Shown here: positions 1 through 6,901 of the stretch, piece by piece | How positions within the stretch are numbered: the stretch's first letter is position 1 | How the letters are laid out: every line of letters starts with the position of its first letter | Assembly: GCA_024998705.1 (NCBI GenBank) | Contig: JACOEF010000476.1 | Span: 1 to 12,189 of the forward strand | Origin: Nitrospira sp. | Lineage (GTDB): Bacteria; Nitrospirota; Nitrospiria; Nitrospirales; Nitrospiraceae | DNA: 12,189 nucleotides | Direction: 5' to 3' | Program-made: the position numbers and the translations under genes | Notes under the pieces: generated by a model | What the model was told of the DNA's origin: nothing | Seen by the model: only the letters and a program-made list of their open reading frames with translations | Databases searched by the model: none

Positions 1-680
1 AATTCTACGTCTCGTATGCCGACTATCACGATCTGATCGTGCTGACCGAGGAACTCTTCGGCCGGTTGGCGCAGGACATTCTCGGCAGCACCACCATCGA
101 CTATCAAGGTACCGCGATCAATCTGGGATCGCCCTGGCGCCGATGGTCGTATCACCAATCGATTCTGGAAGTGAATGACCTGCCGCCGTCTGTCCTCACG
201 AATCGGGACGAGGCCCTCGCGGCGGCCTCACGCCTGGGCGTCGAGGTGTCTCCCAAAGACTCACTGGTGAACATCCTCAACGAGATTTTCGAAGAGACCG
301 TCGAGCCGCGCCTCCAGCAGCCGACGTTCATCACCGACTACCCGATCGAAATTTCCCCGCTCGCGCGCAGAAAAGATTCCGATCCGTCGCTGACCGACCG
401 ATTTGAGCTCTACATCGCAGGGCTCGAAATTGCCAACGCCTTCTCCGAGTTGAACGATCCGCTCGATCAACGGGACCGGTTTGAAGCCCAGGCGGCCAAA
501 CATGCGGCCGGCGACGAAGAAGCCCACCGAGTGGATGAAGACTTCCTGCGCGCACTTGAATACGGCATGCCGCCCACCGCAGGCGAAGGCATCGGCATCG
601 ATCGCCTGGTCATGCTCTTCACCAATCAGTCCTCCATCCGGGATGTCGTCCTCTTCCCTCAGTTGAGGCCTGAAAAGTAG
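1..680 (+). CDS. lysS: Lysyl-tRNA synthetase, C-terminal part (5' truncated by window edge)
   Basis: This gene encodes class II lysine--tRNA ligase, which charges tRNA-Lys in the cytoplasm. Only the last 225 codons are visible. The reading frame is open from base 3 and begins FYVSYADYHDLIVLTEELFG, so the GTG at 39 is an internal Val codon and not a start. Family marks are the segment PIEISPLARR (near bases 340-370), the stretch FELYIAGLEIANAFSELNDP, and class II motif 3, GEGIGIDRLVML, close to the C-terminus. The protein ends DVVLFPQLRPEK, as bacterial LysS proteins typically do. Family members are about 500 aa, so just over half is missing to the left. The stop TAG (678-680) is 2 nt before the next ATG, which suggests co-transcription and translational coupling with the Lol permease gene. 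No damage is seen in the visible part. Confidence 0.96.
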   Translation, partial: FYVSYADYHDLIVLTEELFGRLAQDILGSTTIDYQGTAINLGSPWRRWSYHQSILEVNDLPPSVLTNRDEALAAASRLGVEVSPKDSLVNILNEIFEETVEPRLQQPTFITDYPIEISPLARRKDSDPSLTDRFELYIAGLEIANAFSELNDPLDQRDRFEAQAAKHAAGDEEAHRVDEDFLRALEYGMPPTAGEGIGIDRLVMLFTNQSSIRDVVLFPQLRPEK

Positions 681-682
681 AC

Positions 683-1960
683 ATGGCGCTGCCCTATGAA
701 ATCTTCATCGGATTGCGGTACCTGCGCGCAAAGCGACGCAACCGCACCATCTCCTTCAATACCATCGTCTCCATCGCCGGAATTACCCTCGGCGTCGCCG
801 CCCTGATCGGCACGGTCGGAATCATGACCGGGTTCAAGGAAGATGTGCAGGCCAAGATTCTCGGCACCACGGCGCACATCCTCGTGAACGACCGTATGAA
901 AGAATCGATGGTCGACTACGAAGAGCAGGTGCAGAAGGTCGTGGGCGTCCCAGATGTCGTTGCTGCCACCCCGTTCATCTTCCGCCAGGTCCTGCTTACC
1001 TCTCCGTCTGGCGTCCAAGGCATTATTCTTCGCGGGATCGATCCGACGCGGGAAGGGACCGTCACCGAGCTGGCCCATAACCTCGTCAACGGCGCTCTCG
1101 GCGATCTCGCCCATCAGAATAAAGTGGTTATTCCCGAGAAGGAGCGAGAGCCGAACGGCCCCGACACCGCCATGCGCCCGGGAATTATTCTCGGGAAAGA
1201 GCTCTCGATGCGACTTAGCGCCTTTCCAGGCGACACACTGAATGTGGTCTCTCCGGTCGGACCGGTCACCGGCGCCAGCATGACGCCAAAAATCAGGCAG
1301 TTCGTCGTCGTCGGTATCTTTCACTCCGGCATGTACGAATACGATTCCTCCCTGGCCTACATTGAGCTGGGTGAGGCCCAGAAGTTTTTCAACATGGGCG
1401 CCAGTGTGACGGGCATCGAGGTCAAGGTGACCGACGTATTTCGCGCCGCGGATATCGCCCGCGCGATCGAGCACCATTTGGGGTTCGCCTTCTGGGCCCG
1501 GGACTGGATGCAGATGAACCGCAACCTGTTCTCGGCGCTCAAACTGGAAAAAACGATGATGTTCCTGCTGCTGGTCTTGATCACCATCGTGGCCTCCTTC
1601 AACATCGTCAGCACGCTCACCATGATCGTGACGGAGAAGCAGCGCGAGATCGCCATCCTGAAAGCCATGGGTGCGACGCGTAAGGGCATCATGCGTATTT
1701 TCATGCTGAACGGCCTCATTATCGGTTGCTCCGGCGCGGCCATCGGTGTCCCGCTCGGATACACGTTTCTCTGGCTGATCCAGACATTTTGGACATTCGA
1801 CCCGACCGTGTATTACATCTCTCGTATTCCGGTCCATGTCCTGGGGTCAGATGTGCTGCTCGTTGCGGGGTCGGCAATTTTGATCAGCTTTGTGGCCACG
1901 CTGTATCCATCACTCCAGGCAGCCAAACTCGATCCGGCGGCCGCCCTGCGTTATGAATAA
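683..1960 (+). CDS. lolC: Lipoprotein-releasing ABC transporter permease (LolC/LolE family)
   Basis: This is the inner-membrane permease of the Lol system, which extracts mature lipoproteins from the inner membrane and passes them to the periplasmic carrier LolA. The 425-aa length is usual for the family. The order is a short cytoplasmic N-terminus (YEIFIGLRYLRAKRRN), TM1 at about 26-50, a large periplasmic domain at about 51-285, then three TM segments at about 291-313, 339-367 and 391-412 (FtsX-type domain). The loop EKQREIAILKAMGATRKGIM (residues 318-337) is the coupling region facing the ATPase. The C-terminal YPSLQAAKLDPAAALRYE is a family signature. The ATG is 2 nt after the lysS stop, with a weak GAGG 14 nt upstream. 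Only one permease gene is present beside lolD, so the complex may be a homodimer as in single-permease (LolF-type) organisms. The choice of symbol among lolC, lolE and lolF is arbitrary. Confidence 0.93.
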   Translation: MALPYEIFIGLRYLRAKRRNRTISFNTIVSIAGITLGVAALIGTVGIMTGFKEDVQAKILGTTAHILVNDRMKESMVDYEEQVQKVVGVPDVVAATPFIFRQVLLTSPSGVQGIILRGIDPTREGTVTELAHNLVNGALGDLAHQNKVVIPEKEREPNGPDTAMRPGIILGKELSMRLSAFPGDTLNVVSPVGPVTGASMTPKIRQFVVVGIFHSGMYEYDSSLAYIELGEAQKFFNMGASVTGIEVKVTDVFRAADIARAIEHHLGFAFWARDWMQMNRNLFSALKLEKTMMFLLLVLITIVASFNIVSTLTMIVTEKQREIAILKAMGATRKGIMRIFMLNGLIIGCSGAAIGVPLGYTFLWLIQTFWTFDPTVYYISRIPVHVLGSDVLLVAGSAILISFVATLYPSLQAAKLDPAAALRYE

Positions 1961-2021
1961 CCCGGCGCGCGGAGACGTTCCTGAACATTGCACCTTGAGC
2001 ATGTCACATTGCAGTGCATAA

Positions 2022-2690
2022 ATGATTGACGTCGTCGATCTCTACAAATCGTTTCCGATGGGTGGGCGCGAGCTGGTGGTGTTGAATAACATCAACCTGC
2101 ACATCAAACGCGGCGAACTCATCACCATCATGGGCGCCTCCGGAGCCGGCAAGAGCACCTTGCTGCAAATCCTGGGCACCTTGGATCGCCCGACAAAGGG
2201 CACCGTTTCGTTCGACGGCCAAGATCTGTTTCAACTCACGGAACAGCAGCAAGCGGAGTTCCGGAACAGGCGGGTCGGGTTTGTGTTTCAATTCCACCAC
2301 CTCTTACCTGAATTCTCGGCACTCGAAAACGCCTGCCTCCCGGCCATGATCCAGAAGCGTGACATGGCCGATGTCGTCGGCGAAGCAACCAAACTTCTCG
2401 GCGAGGTCGGTTTGGCGGATCGGCTCCACCACAAGCCGGGAGAACTGTCTGGGGGTGAACAACAACGGGTCTCCGTCGCACGCGCCTTGATGCAGCAGCC
2501 GGATCTGGTACTGGCGGATGAGCCGACAGGGAACCTCGACTCCCACACCGGCGAGGCGCTGTTCGCCCTGCTTCGCCAATTGAACCGTTCCCGTGGAACG
2601 ACCTTTATCATCGTCACCCACAACGACAAACTCTCGTCTCAGGCCGACCGGATCGTCTCCATGCAAGACGGGATGATCGTCTCTTCCTAG
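2022..2690 (+). CDS. lolD: Lipoprotein-releasing ABC transporter ATP-binding protein LolD
   Basis: This is the cytoplasmic ATPase that powers lipoprotein release by the adjacent permease. The 222-aa protein has every ABC motif in order: Walker A GASGAGKST (38-46), Q-loop Q90 in FVFQFHHLLPEF, signature LSGGEQQR (142-149), Walker B LVLADEP (162-168) with the catalytic Glu, D-loop NLD (171-173) and switch His200 in VTHND. The FQFHHLLPEF stretch is typical of LolD within the MacB/LolD/FtsE group. The gene starts 61 nt after the permease stop. No Shine-Dalgarno sequence precedes the ATG, and the alternative ATG at 2002 is out of frame. Macrolide-exporter (MacB) or FtsE identity is less likely given the LolC-type partner. 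Confidence 0.94.
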   Translation: MIDVVDLYKSFPMGGRELVVLNNINLHIKRGELITIMGASGAGKSTLLQILGTLDRPTKGTVSFDGQDLFQLTEQQQAEFRNRRVGFVFQFHHLLPEFSALENACLPAMIQKRDMADVVGEATKLLGEVGLADRLHHKPGELSGGEQQRVSVARALMQQPDLVLADEPTGNLDSHTGEALFALLRQLNRSRGTTFIIVTHNDKLSSQADRIVSMQDGMIVSS

Positions 2691-2765
2691 CGCATCGCTC
2701 GTCGGCCACTTGGAAGCGGTTGCTCATGCGCTCAGAACGATCGACCAGACCAAGCCGGTGATTTC

Positions 2766-2794
2766 TTGACGACTTCTGGATCTTTTCGTAGACT
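2766..2794 (+). promoter_or_regulatory. Candidate sigma70 promoter for the outer-membrane protein gene
   Basis: TTGACG (2766-2771) and TAGACT (2789-2794) are separated by exactly 17 bp. They match the -35 and -10 consensus at 5/6 and 4/6 positions. Transcription would start near 2801, giving a leader of about 34 nt before the ATG at 2835. The site lies in the 144-nt gap (2691-2834) after lolD, in which no clear intrinsic terminator is visible. It would separate the OMP gene transcriptionally from the lysS-lol genes. Confidence 0.5.
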
Positions 2795-2834
2795 GACTCA
2801 GCATTGTCACTGAAAGTAGCGTTCGAGCGATTGT

Positions 2835-3980
2835 ATGAAGATATCGTGTACACCGTACATCCGATTCACGGCTCTCTGTCTCACCATCCTCCTGCCGATT
2901 CAGGCGGCTGCGGTAGAATTTGTGTTTGTCGGCTCACGCCAAATGGGTATGGGTGGAGCCGGAGTAGCCACCACATCCGATTCACTGGCCACCTATTGGA
3001 ACCCTGCCGGCATGGCGATGAGCAAGAAATTCGATATCCGCTTCCAAGGCAGCGGCCAGGTGGTCGATCGCGGCGATGTGTTTGATTCGCTCAAAGACAT
3101 CAACAACCTGAACCTGAACGATACCTCGGCCGGGAACATCGCCCGTCTCCAGCAGCAAATCGATCGCCTCAACCGCCCCGGCACCAACCTCACGGCGGCG
3201 GCCTCCGGCGGCCTCTATGTCAAAGGGAACTTCGGCGAACATGCGTTGGGGTTCAACGTCTCCGATGTGGCCACCGCAGGCGGATTCCTCCGCAGCCCGG
3301 CCGGATTTACGAATAACGGTACCAACCTCAGCGTCAACGGGCAATTCGCCATGAACGGGCTGGAAGTCCGCCAGGCCGCCCTTTCCTATGCCTATGCCTT
3401 CATGGACCGCATCTTTTCGGTCGGTATCACCGGCAAGGTCATCCAGGGCGCGGCCTATACGGGTGCGACAAACATTCGCGGGGCCAGCGACGATATCAAA
3501 GTGTTTGAGGACATCGGGCGCGCCAAGATCTCCACCGCCATTGGGATCGACGTGGGCGCGATGTTCCGCCCGTCATCCTGGTTGCGGATGGGGATCGTGG
3601 CCAAGGACATTAACGCACCCACCTTTGACGCGGCGAACGGAGACAAATTCAAATTGCTCCCCCAAGTCCGCACCGGCGTGGCGGTCAACCCGTACAACTC
3701 CCTGACGTTGACCGCAGATGTGGATATTACGAAGAACAACACACTCACCCCCGGCGTCTATAGCCAGTTTTTGAGCCTCGGAGCCGAGCAAACCATCTTG
3801 TCTGAATTGCTCTCCTTCAGGGTCGGCGCGTTTAAGAATATGCAGGACGCGAAGACGCCGTTTATTCCGACTGCAGGCTTCGGACTTCGCGTCCTAGCCT
3901 TGCGCATCGATATCGCCGGCGGGTATGATTTCAGAGACCAGGCTGCCTTGGCATCCGGGTCGGTTGCCTTCACTTTCTAG
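2835..3980 (+). CDS. Outer-membrane beta-barrel protein, TraF/PorV-like family
   Basis: This 381-aa protein is predicted to be exported and inserted in the outer membrane. Residues 1-26 form a Sec signal peptide: a basic start, the hydrophobic core ALCLTILLPIQ, and AAA before VEF. Directly after comes SRQMGMGGAGVATTSDSLA with YWNPAGMA (residues about 34-61). This glycine-rich first strand plus NPA motif is shared by TraF-like (TraF_2) proteins, PorV/PorQ and FadL-type barrels. A polar, possibly coiled segment follows (about 85-120, with LQQQIDRL). The rest alternates polar and hydrophobic residues as amphipathic strands and ends in GSVAFTF, with the terminal Phe typical of barrels recognised by the BAM machinery. 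Databases often name such proteins conjugal transfer protein TraF, but no conjugation gene is nearby. The cargo or ligand is unknown. The ATG has only a weak GAGCGA-like site upstream. Confidence 0.8.
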   Translation: MKISCTPYIRFTALCLTILLPIQAAAVEFVFVGSRQMGMGGAGVATTSDSLATYWNPAGMAMSKKFDIRFQGSGQVVDRGDVFDSLKDINNLNLNDTSAGNIARLQQQIDRLNRPGTNLTAAASGGLYVKGNFGEHALGFNVSDVATAGGFLRSPAGFTNNGTNLSVNGQFAMNGLEVRQAALSYAYAFMDRIFSVGITGKVIQGAAYTGATNIRGASDDIKVFEDIGRAKISTAIGIDVGAMFRPSSWLRMGIVAKDINAPTFDAANGDKFKLLPQVRTGVAVNPYNSLTLTADVDITKNNTLTPGVYSQFLSLGAEQTILSELLSFRVGAFKNMQDAKTPFIPTAGFGLRVLALRIDIAGGYDFRDQAALASGSVAFTF

Positions 3981-4004
3981 AGCGACCTTCGCACTGAACC
4001 AATC

Positions 4005-4013
4005 TGCTACACT
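4005..4013 (+). promoter_or_regulatory. Weak candidate extended -10 promoter element
   Basis: TGCTACACT at 4005-4013 matches an extended -10 (TGn plus TACACT, 4/6 to TATAAT). No convincing -35 lies at the proper distance (3985-3990 is accttc). If used, transcription would start near 4020 and leave only about 7 nt before the lipoprotein ATG at 4027, so the mRNA would be nearly leaderless. This fits the lack of a Shine-Dalgarno sequence there. The evidence is one short motif only. Confidence 0.22.
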
Positions 4014-4026
4014 TGCTGTACGAACC

Positions 4027-4632
4027 ATGACACGATACACAGTTCGGACCATCAGCGTGATGTTGTGCCTTGTGATGACCGGTTTCCTGGCCGGCTGCGG
4101 AGGCTTACAAGAGATGTGGGAAGGACCGGCTGCGCGCGGGTTCTACCCTAAGACTATGGCCATCCTCCCGATTTCAGGCACCTACGATAGCGCCCGGGAA
4201 GACGTGGAAGAGGTGGTGGCAAAAGTCCTGATCAAGAGCCGGCGCGTCGAGAAGGTGGTGCCTCCCGACCAGGTCACCGATACGTTCCAGACCACCAAAG
4301 ACGCGTTCGACGCCCTGGTGACCTACTTTTCACGTATGGAAACGACCGGTCAATCGGACAAGAATTCCGCGATCAAGATCGGACACGCCTTGGGTGCCGA
4401 CTCACTGCTGGTGGTCAAGGTGAATGCCTGGGAATATACGAGAGAGGAAGGCGATAACATCGCCCGCGTGGGTCTCAGCATGCGCCTGGTCGACGCCATC
4501 AACGGCGCCATTGTCTGGAAGGCGCGGCACCAGATTCAGGAAAGTTACCTCTTCATTCGTCCGGATATGCGAGATCTGGCCACCAAGCTGACGACAGAAA
4601 TGATCAAATACATGCCGCCCGAGAAACGGTAA
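4027..4632 (+). CDS. Putative lipoprotein, CsgG/LpoB-like or GNA1162-like
   Basis: This is a 201-aa secreted lipoprotein of unknown function. The start at 4027 is chosen because it gives a clean type II signal peptide: MTRYTVRT, then a hydrophobic stretch, then the lipobox LAGC with acylated Cys24. The longer open frame to 3925 adds 34 residues that overlap the previous gene and would bury the signal. Gly25 at the +2 position argues for outer-membrane sorting, in line with the Lol genes nearby. The mature part has PKTMAILPIS (41-50), the helix REDVEEVVAKVLIKSRRVEK, the phrase GADSLLVVKV (123-132), and SMRLVDAINGAIVWKA (151-166). This pattern (ILP.., GAD.LL, LVDA.NG.I.W) recalls the CsgG/LpoB/DUF799 group of periplasmic lipoproteins. 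That relation is inferred from the pattern alone. The gene follows the OMP gene by 46 nt and ends 2 nt from a convergent gene. Confidence 0.72.
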   Translation: MTRYTVRTISVMLCLVMTGFLAGCGGLQEMWEGPAARGFYPKTMAILPISGTYDSAREDVEEVVAKVLIKSRRVEKVVPPDQVTDTFQTTKDAFDALVTYFSRMETTGQSDKNSAIKIGHALGADSLLVVKVNAWEYTREEGDNIARVGLSMRLVDAINGAIVWKARHQIQESYLFIRPDMRDLATKLTTEMIKYMPPEKR

Positions 4633-4634
4633 CT

Positions 4635-5708
4635 TTACCCGCCCCGTTTCGCGCCCCCCTCCCCGACGGTTCCTCTGCGCAGATTGTCGATCGCCAATCC
4701 AAACTGATTCGAGAGACTTGCAAGTTCCAGCACATCCCAGTTGCTGAAGGGCTTGCCGCTGCGTCGATTCACCACTTCCAACACACCCACAGCCCGCATT
4801 CCCATACGAACGGGCACCGAAACCAGCGAGGCGACCGGCAAGACGGCCTGCCATCCCTGGCCGGCGACCAAGCGAGCATCCTGCCCCCCCTGTGTGAGCA
4901 GCACGGCCGGGCCGGTACGATGGACGCCGGTGGCAATCGGCGACTGAAACACCGACAGTCCGGCTGCGCGCTCCCCGGCAACCGTATACAGTGTCAATGT
5001 TCCATCGCCGGTCGTAAGAAACAATGCCCCGGCCTCCGCCTCGACCAAATGCACCGCGGCATCCAGCGCTCGACGCAATTTCTCTTCCTCCGCCAGAGAC
5101 GAATTCAGCAGGTCACTCACCTGCTCCATGTGCTGAATCCGCAGGATCTTCGCCGCATATTTGACCGTCAGCCGGGCATGGTCGAGGGCCACAGCCAACC
5201 AAGGTTCGACGGCCGCCACCACCGCCACTAACTTGCGTGAGGTCAGGCGCGACGACTTCCCGCTCTGGACCATGACGAGACCTTCCATCCGTCCGATCCG
5301 ATGGAGTCGAAACCCGTGCAGGGCGCCATGCACCATTTGTCCTTGCTGCTCGGTCTTCGCCAACATTTCCCGCCACTCTGCCGCAACGAAACCATGCACC
5401 GTGCCGGCCTCGGCCAAACAGATCATCTCACGTGTCTGCTCATCACGCACATACACCGCAATCCCCTGCACTTTTGTCAGCTGCAAAAAGATCTGAACGA
5501 ACGCAGCCGACACGCCAATGGGGGAACGGGCCTCCCCGTCAGGACCAGACACCGTCTCCAGCAAACGCTGCTGCAAGGCGCGAATCCCGCGATCCTCACC
5601 CATGGCGGCAGGGCCGCGGGCGGCTGCCTTGCGACGAGGCACGACCGATGTAGTCTTGGATGTCGTCTTGCGATTGGTTCGACTGACCTTACGACGAGCT
5701 ACGGCCAT
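4635..5708 (-). CDS. GAF-domain protein with basic N-terminal tail
   Basis: This is a 357-aa cytoplasmic protein, probably a sensory or signalling component. Residues 1-31 are rich in Arg/Lys/Ser/Thr (for example RRKVSRTNRKTTSKTT) and look like a disordered, possibly nucleic-acid-binding tail. Residues about 62-175 may be a degenerate first GAF-like domain. A long helix follows at about 176-215. Residues about 195-345 form a recognisable GAF domain, with AEAGALFLTTGDGTLTLYTV, then VLPVASLVSVPVRMGMRAVG and VLEVVNRRSGKPFSNWDVLE. The segment VSVPV..... GVLEVVNR....F...D is the usual GAF core. There is no kinase, cyclase, EAL or DNA-binding output domain, so any output would be through a partner or the basic tail. 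The ATG has a strong GAGGAG (plus-strand ctcctc at 5714-5719) 5 nt upstream. The gene lies downstream of trpA after 209 nt in the same orientation. The ligand cannot be told from the sequence. Confidence 0.82.
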   Translation of the reverse strand: MAVARRKVSRTNRKTTSKTTSVVPRRKAAARGPAAMGEDRGIRALQQRLLETVSGPDGEARSPIGVSAAFVQIFLQLTKVQGIAVYVRDEQTREMICLAEAGTVHGFVAAEWREMLAKTEQQGQMVHGALHGFRLHRIGRMEGLVMVQSGKSSRLTSRKLVAVVAAVEPWLAVALDHARLTVKYAAKILRIQHMEQVSDLLNSSLAEEEKLRRALDAAVHLVEAEAGALFLTTGDGTLTLYTVAGERAAGLSVFQSPIATGVHRTGPAVLLTQGGQDARLVAGQGWQAVLPVASLVSVPVRMGMRAVGVLEVVNRRSGKPFSNWDVLELASLSNQFGLAIDNLRRGTVGEGGAKRGG

Positions 5709-5742
5709 GGCATCTCCTCATATGAAGCGTCACGCGTTGAAC

Positions 5743-5765
5743 GGCAGGGAATAATCTCCACTGCC
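5743..5765 (-). other. Imperfect hairpin in the leader of the GAF-protein gene
   Basis: On the minus strand GGCAG-T-GGA pairs with TCC-CTGCC around the loop GATTAT, giving eight pairs with one bulged T. It lies 35 nt upstream of the GAF-gene ATG. No U-run follows, so it does not look like an intrinsic terminator. It could be a leader structure or chance. Confidence 0.3.
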
Positions 5766-5798
5766 AGGCATGCACTGAATTCGAGCGACAATACGGAG

Positions 5799-5822
5799 TC
5801 AGAAACCACCATCGTGGTCTGA
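5799..5822 (-). other. Imperfect hairpin downstream of trpA
   Basis: The 24-nt site folds as TCAGA-CCAC, loop GATG, then GTGG, two unpaired T, and TCTGA: nine pairs with a 2-nt bulge. It lies about 95 nt past the trpA stop on the transcribed strand. No U-tract follows, so a classical intrinsic terminator is not supported. It may act as a 3' end-stabilising structure or be fortuitous. The rest of the 5709-5917 spacer holds an 8-bp tandem duplication (gctgaaga twice, 5870-5885) and nothing coding that can be recognised. Confidence 0.3.
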
Positions 5823-5917
5823 CCGACCAGATGGACAGGGTTCCAAGGGAATGATGGCAGAAGATGTCGGCTGAAGAGCTGAAGAGAAGACTGCGGGGGG
5901 ACAGAAGATTACCCGGC

Positions 5918-6718
5918 CTAGACCGGCTGCATCGCCTCCTTGAGGGATCGTACGAACGCGCCCACTTCCTCAACGAGTCGGCCATCCTGTCCATGTGCTC
6001 CAACACGACGTACAATTGCGCTGCCCACGATCACACCATCGGCCACCTGCGCGACCCGCGCGGCATCCTCCGGTGTGGCCACGCCAAAGCCAACGGCCAC
6101 AGGCGTCTTGGTGTATTTTCTGATTTTGGCGACGTTTTCACCCACGCTCGCCACATCGTGTAGTTTAGCCCCAGTGATGCCCGTGATGGAAACATAATAG
6201 ACAAATCCGCCGGACTCCTTCGCCACGTATGCCCGGCGCGACGCCGTGCTCGTCGGAGCCAACAGGAAAATCAGATGGAGTCCTAGCGCATCGGCCGGAC
6301 CGCGCAACGGCCCCGCTTCATCCGCGGGCATATCGGGGACGATCAATCCATCCACACCGGCCTCCACAGCGAGACGGCAAAATTCCGCCTCCCCCAACGC
6401 ATGGATGTTATTGTAGTAGGCCATCAACACGATCGGGATTTGGGTCGAGATGCGCAGATGCCGTACGGACTCCAGAATTTTTCGCAGTGAGGTACCGCTT
6501 TGCAGGCCCCGCTCGGCCGCCTTTTGAATCACCGGTCCATCGGCGATGGGATAGGAGAAGGGCACCCCCAACTCAATCACGTCGGCGCCGGCCCGCTCCA
6601 ATTCGAGCACCAACTGCTCGGTCTCCTGCAACGACGGATCACCCGCCATGAGATAGGTAATCAGCGCCTGCTGCCCTGCCGTCTTCAACCGACTGAATGT
6701 CTGATCCAAACGATTCAT
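5918..6718 (-). CDS. trpA: Tryptophan synthase alpha subunit
   Basis: TrpA cleaves indole-3-glycerol phosphate to indole and glyceraldehyde-3-phosphate, and channels the indole to TrpB. The 266-aa length is normal for a TIM-barrel alpha chain. The catalytic acids are Glu49 (in VIELGVPF) and Asp60 (in IADGP). The phosphate-binding parts are also present: YYVSITGITGA (174-184), VGFGV (209-213) and VGSAIV (231-236). Numbering matches the Escherichia coli protein exactly through residue 60. This shows that position 56, normally Asp in the PFSDP motif, is Tyr here (codon TAT; GAT would give Asp). The start ATG has GGAGG 12 nt upstream. It is the last gene of the trp operon and is separated from trpB by a repeat-bearing 187-nt spacer. 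Confidence 0.96.
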   Translation of the reverse strand: MNRLDQTFSRLKTAGQQALITYLMAGDPSLQETEQLVLELERAGADVIELGVPFSYPIADGPVIQKAAERGLQSGTSLRKILESVRHLRISTQIPIVLMAYYNNIHALGEAEFCRLAVEAGVDGLIVPDMPADEAGPLRGPADALGLHLIFLLAPTSTASRRAYVAKESGGFVYYVSITGITGAKLHDVASVGENVAKIRKYTKTPVAVGFGVATPEDAARVAQVADGVIVGSAIVRRVGAHGQDGRLVEEVGAFVRSLKEAMQPV

Positions 6719-6741
6719 TTTTTAGGAATGCCTCCGCATGT

Positions 6742-6769
6742 CTTTCGTATCTCGTCGTTCGCCCTTCGT
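6742..6769 (-). repeat. Heptanucleotide array (ACGA-type, minus strand) in the trpB-trpA spacer
   Basis: Read on the minus strand, four consecutive 7-mers are seen: ACGAAGG, GCGAACG, ACGAGAT and ACGAAAG. The phase is exact while the last three or four bases vary. Similar units (including ACGAGAT) occur in the trpE-trpG spacer. The array lies about 24 nt upstream of the trpA start and ahead of its GGAGG. It would be transcribed as part of the operon mRNA. Confidence 0.62.
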
Positions 6770-6839
6770 CCGAAAAAGAGCCTATGGCAGATAGAATATG
6801 GTCCGCGATGGCGCGTAGGAGTCTTGTTACCAACTATAC

Positions 6840-6901
6840 GCCATGAGCCATACGCTCCGATCTCCTACGAGAGACGCTTCACGAGAGACGTCTCACGTGA
6901 C
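6840..6901 (+). repeat. Heptanucleotide array (ACG-type, plus strand) in the trpB-trpA spacer
   Basis: From 6867 five 7-mers follow in phase: ACGAGAG, ACGCTTC, ACGAGAG, ACGTCTC and ACGTGAC. The first four form a 14-bp tandem repeat (6867-6880 and 6881-6894, 12 of 14 identical). Looser 7-bp periodicity extends left to 6840 (GCCATGA, GCCATAC, GCTCCGA). GAGACGTCTC (6885-6894) is a perfect 10-bp palindrome. Its orientation is opposite to the array at 6742-6769, so the two could partly pair in RNA. It starts 5 nt beyond the trpB stop. Confidence 0.6.

Noticed and set aside
659..1837. 392-aa open frame on the minus strand opposite the Lol permease gene
   Set aside because: It lies wholly antisense to a gene with clear family motifs. 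Its product is rich in Asp, His, Arg and Gly as expected for a shadow frame in GC-rich DNA, and it shows no domain.
2835..3980. Conjugation gene traF as evidence of a mobile element
   Set aside because: Only the general TraF/PorV-like barrel signature is present. There is no relaxase, other tra gene, integrase or repeat boundary nearby.
3925..4026. Upstream extension of the 201-aa lipoprotein
   Set aside because: It would overlap the OMP gene and place 34 residues before the signal peptide, which must be N-terminal.
5709..5917. Intrinsic terminator after trpA
   Set aside because: Hairpins are possible at 5799-5822 and 5743-5765, but neither is followed by a U-run on the transcribed strand.
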